From Thermacetogenium sp. UBA4966 (GTDB taxonomy: Bacteria > Bacillota > DSM-12270 > Thermacetogeniales > Thermacetogeniaceae), in assembly GCA_002397275.1 (NCBI GenBank), contig DHAA01000060.1, positions 1 to 8,165 on the forward strand: 8,165 nucleotides of DNA, in the 5' to 3' direction. The notes under the pieces were generated by a model, which was not told the DNA's origin, did not search any database, and worked only from the letters and a program-made list of their open reading frames with translations. Every line of letters starts with the position of its first letter. Position 1 is the stretch's first letter. The translations under genes and the position numbers were made by a program. Positions 6,415 to 8,165 of the stretch are shown one piece after another.

Positions 6415-6423
6415 GTCTTGGAT

Positions 6424-7077
6424 ATGCGAAAACGATCTGTGTTTCTGCTGGTTTCACTGGTTTTAATCTTCTCTCTGGGCGTGATGGGCGCCGCCTATGC
6501 CCGCTGGTCGGATACGGTGCAGATTGCTTTTGACGTCGCCACAGGAAAGATGGCGGTGGGGATCAGGTGCGCGCAGGGGAGCTGCGAAGGTAAAGAGTGC
6601 GGTCAGCAAGAGCAGGAGAGCGCTCAGGCTGATCTGCAATGCATTGAGCAGCCCGCTGCTGCGGTCAGCTGTTCCGCGGGTCCGGTGGTATGCACTATCG
6701 GTTCGGTATCCTACAGCAAGTACGTGGATCTGACTGTCAAAACCGGGGGTACCCGCTGCAAACCCGTCGATCCCGGCGGCTGCATCCTGGAGCTCGGCAA
6801 CGGGGGCACGCTGCCGGTCAGGATAAAGAATATTTCTCTAGACACTTTGTATAAAAAAGGCGGAGCGGTTTCTCTCGCCGAGTGGAGCATCGGCTTCCCC
6901 GGCGGCCCTCGCTCGGGAACAGGCCTGAAGCAGCTGCATAATGCTTTTACCGCGGCAGATTTTATCCTCGAGCCCGGGCAGAAGCTGACGCTCTCCCTGC
7001 GCTTTCAGGGTGAAGGCAAGCATGCTGAAGCCACATACAGGGTCAGAGTGGACAGCGCGCTGTGGAATAAGAGCTAA
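6424..7077 (+). CDS. Cysteine-rich SipW-dependent-type exported protein, paralogue of the 5644 product
   Basis: The product is 217 residues from ATG 6424; TTG 6418 would add two residues. The signal peptide MRKRS plus core ends GAAYA|RWSDTVQIAFDVATG. It aligns closely with the 5644 product (FA|KWTDGVNLGAKVATG) and with the TasA-type motif, with cleavage after Ala26. Shared core features follow: GGTLPVRIKNISL against GTVPVKVEKISV, AEWSIGF against NWSIHV, and a C-terminal strand ending LWNK against QWNE. Unlike its neighbour it has eight cysteines in the mature part (49, 54, 59, 73, 83, 90, 112, 120), clustered after the signal region, with a C-x4-C-x4-C start rich in Gln/Glu. This suggests disulphides or metal binding, or cross-linking between subunits. 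No anchor or sorting motif is visible. It may be a minor or cap subunit to the first protein, as TapA is to TasA. That role is an analogy, not shown. Confidence 0.78.
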   Translation: MRKRSVFLLVSLVLIFSLGVMGAAYARWSDTVQIAFDVATGKMAVGIRCAQGSCEGKECGQQEQESAQADLQCIEQPAAAVSCSAGPVVCTIGSVSYSKYVDLTVKTGGTRCKPVDPGGCILELGNGGTLPVRIKNISLDTLYKKGGAVSLAEWSIGFPGGPRSGTGLKQLHNAFTAADFILEPGQKLTLSLRFQGEGKHAEATYRVRVDSALWNKS

Positions 7078-7127
7078 AGCGGAGCATAGTCAATACAGTC
7101 AATCAGCGGAAGGGAATTCCGTCCAGT

Positions 7128-7136
7128 TGTTATACT
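7128..7136 (+). promoter_or_regulatory. Possible extended -10 promoter before the signal peptidase
   Basis: TGTTATACT fits the extended -10 pattern (TGn plus TATACT, five of six). There is no clear -35 at 17 bp. The box lies inside a CAGTTGT/ACAACTG inverted repeat (7124-7130/7152-7158), which might let a regulator block it. It would allow the peptidase to be expressed separately from its substrates. Confidence 0.3.
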
Positions 7137-7166
7137 GATGCGGCGCTTACGACAACTGAGCCCGCG

Positions 7167-7193
7167 ATGTAGTATTGTAAATGTAGTATTGTA
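7167..7193 (+). repeat. Two tandem copies of a 13-bp repeat, period 14
   Basis: ATGTAGTATTGTA occurs at 7167-7179 and again at 7181-7193, separated by one A. It lies in the 171-bp gap before the signal peptidase. A shorter direct repeat, AGTCAAT at 7088-7094 and 7097-7103, sits nearer the preceding gene. Confidence 0.6.
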
Positions 7194-7248
7194 GGAGATA
7201 TCGGAGATCTGTTTTCAGCTTGGGGGGAGACTGCTGAACACAAGGGGA

Positions 7249-8165
7249 TTGAGCGGAAAGATCGGCATAACAGCGGACTGGATTCTTGTTTTCCTGGCGG
7301 TTTGCCTTATCCCGCTGCTAAGCGAGTACCTTCTGCCGCGCCTGACGGGATGGTCGGGAGCGGCTTATCTTTCCAAACCTCTGGCTTGGCTGCTCATAGC
7401 GCTGTGCGCAGCTCTGCTTCCCAGGCAGAAAAGCGCCGGCAAACAGCGCCTGCGGCGGGTGCTGATCGGGATTGCCTGCGGCATAGCCCTCTCTCAGATC
7501 TACCTGATGGTCTTCGCCGGTTTTCTAGAGGGTTTCGGAAGGAGTCCTTATTCCTTCACCGCGGGCGGTATCCTGTCCAATCTCTTTAACGCCGCGGCTG
7601 TCTTGATCGGTATGGAAATGAGCAGGGCCTGGCTGATCAACAGGCTTGCGCGTAAGCCCGGTTTTTTAATTCCTGTTCTCATCGCCTTGTTTTACACGTT
7701 GCTTGTTATTATCCCGGAAGGCAAGTTTCCCTCCTGGGGAAGCTCGCTGGAGGCATGGACCGAGTTTTTTGGCGCTACTCTCTTGCCTGTTGCCATGAGG
7801 CAGCTGCTGGCCTCTTTTTTGGCCATGTGGGGAGGGCCGCTGCCTGCCCTGGCCTACGGCGGTATCCTGGAGGCTTTCGAATGGTTTTCTCCCTATCTCC
7901 CGGATTTGAGTTGGCTGATGAAGGCTCTCGCCGGCACAGCGGTTCCCCTGGTGGGGCTGGCCGTTGTCCAGGAGTATTACGCCCGTCAGTGTGCCCGCCG
8001 CCGCAGGGAGAGGCCGCAGGCGAGGGGATTTGTGGCCACAGCGATCTGCGGGGTGCTGCTGGTTGCGGTGGTCTGGTTCTCCGCGGGGGTTTTTCCGCTG
8101 CGTCCGCTGGTTATTTACAGCGGCAGCATGCGCCCTGCTTTTGACGCCGGCGATATCGTCCTTGT
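7249..8165 (+). CDS. Signal peptidase I of the SipW/archaeal type with a large N-terminal membrane domain (3' end cut by window)
   Basis: The frame is open from 7195 to the window end; 305 residues are visible from TTG 7249. The last residues read PLVIYSGSMRPAFDAGDIVL, the first catalytic box of S26 peptidases. Ser293, before Met, is the nucleophile. The SGSM-x-P-x4-GD-x-V form is that of SipW and of archaeal/ER enzymes, which use His rather than Lys as general base; that residue would lie beyond the window. A last transmembrane helix (about 260-281) precedes the box, as expected. Before it come about 250 residues with some seven or eight hydrophobic segments (about 11-30, 44-58, 71-93, 104-125, 138-155, 172-212, 228-243), much more than in Bacillus SipW; I do not recognise this domain. 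The peptidase probably cleaves the two upstream substrates. The start is uncertain: TTG 7249 has AAGGGG only 1 nt away, while GGGGGGAGA (7222-7230) would suit a rare CTG at 7234. Confidence 0.82.
   Translation, partial: MSGKIGITADWILVFLAVCLIPLLSEYLLPRLTGWSGAAYLSKPLAWLLIALCAALLPRQKSAGKQRLRRVLIGIACGIALSQIYLMVFAGFLEGFGRSPYSFTAGGILSNLFNAAAVLIGMEMSRAWLINRLARKPGFLIPVLIALFYTLLVIIPEGKFPSWGSSLEAWTEFFGATLLPVAMRQLLASFLAMWGGPLPALAYGGILEAFEWFSPYLPDLSWLMKALAGTAVPLVGLAVVQEYYARQCARRRRERPQARGFVATAICGVLLVAVVWFSAGVFPLRPLVIYSGSMRPAFDAGDIVL

Noticed and set aside
5644..7077. Pilin or sortase-anchored proteins
   Set aside because: There is no type IV prepilin cleavage motif and no LPXTG-like C-terminus. The post-core A-x-W-S/T-D motif fits the SipW type better.
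7609..7659. CPBP-type intramembrane protease motif in the peptidase N-terminal domain (GMEMSRAWL)
   Set aside because: The family needs an EE-x3-R motif and downstream His motifs, none of which are present here.
7302..8144. Plus-strand frames at 7302-7589 and 7755-8144
   Set aside because: Both are in another frame of the signal peptidase gene, whose own frame is open throughout and ends in a catalytic motif. Their translations have no domain pattern.

Overview
The window looks like chromosome of a Gram-positive, Firmicutes-type bacterium, most likely an anaerobe of the clostridial or Peptococcaceae-like kind. This is an inference. The supporting signs are strong AGGAGG-type ribosome binding sites, GTG and TTG starts, LuxR-type response regulators, a clostridial-style multi-membrane hybrid histidine kinase, and a SipW/TasA-like export locus. 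Coding regions are GC-rich while several intergenic gaps are clearly AT-rich. I see no rRNA, tRNA, CRISPR array, transposase or phage gene.

Layout. Positions 1-138 are AT-rich regulatory DNA with two TATAAT boxes and an inverted repeat, followed by a doubtful small membrane ORF (139-237, +). A radical SAM protein of the spore-photolyase-like superfamily lies on the minus strand (240-1034). Next comes a gap with a perfect 14-bp palindrome and three heptamer repeats. A two-gene signalling operon follows: a tripartite hybrid sensor kinase (1272-3707) that overlaps a REC-HTH response regulator (3700-4320). The operon is closed by a perfect 20-bp inverted repeat. A separate LuxR-family regulator with a degenerate receiver domain (4614-5240) has its own candidate promoter and a good terminator.

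After a long leader (5241-5643) comes the most interesting part. Two paralogous small exported proteins carry SipW-type signal peptides (5644-6321 and 6424-7077). They are followed by the start of a signal peptidase I of the SipW/archaeal type (7249 to beyond 8165), whose catalytic SGSM motif is visible just before the window ends. A large multi-spanning membrane domain precedes that catalytic region.

How the parts could work together. The kinase His, REC Asp, HPt His and partner REC Asp give a complete four-step phosphorelay encoded by two overlapping genes. The stand-alone LuxR protein has lost every visible phosphorylation residue, so it is probably controlled by abundance or by another ligand. 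It sits directly upstream of the TasA-like substrate/peptidase cluster and is a natural candidate for its regulator. The cluster resembles the Bacillus tapA-sipW-tasA matrix-fibre system in concept but differs in gene order, in having a cysteine-rich second substrate, and in the enlarged peptidase.
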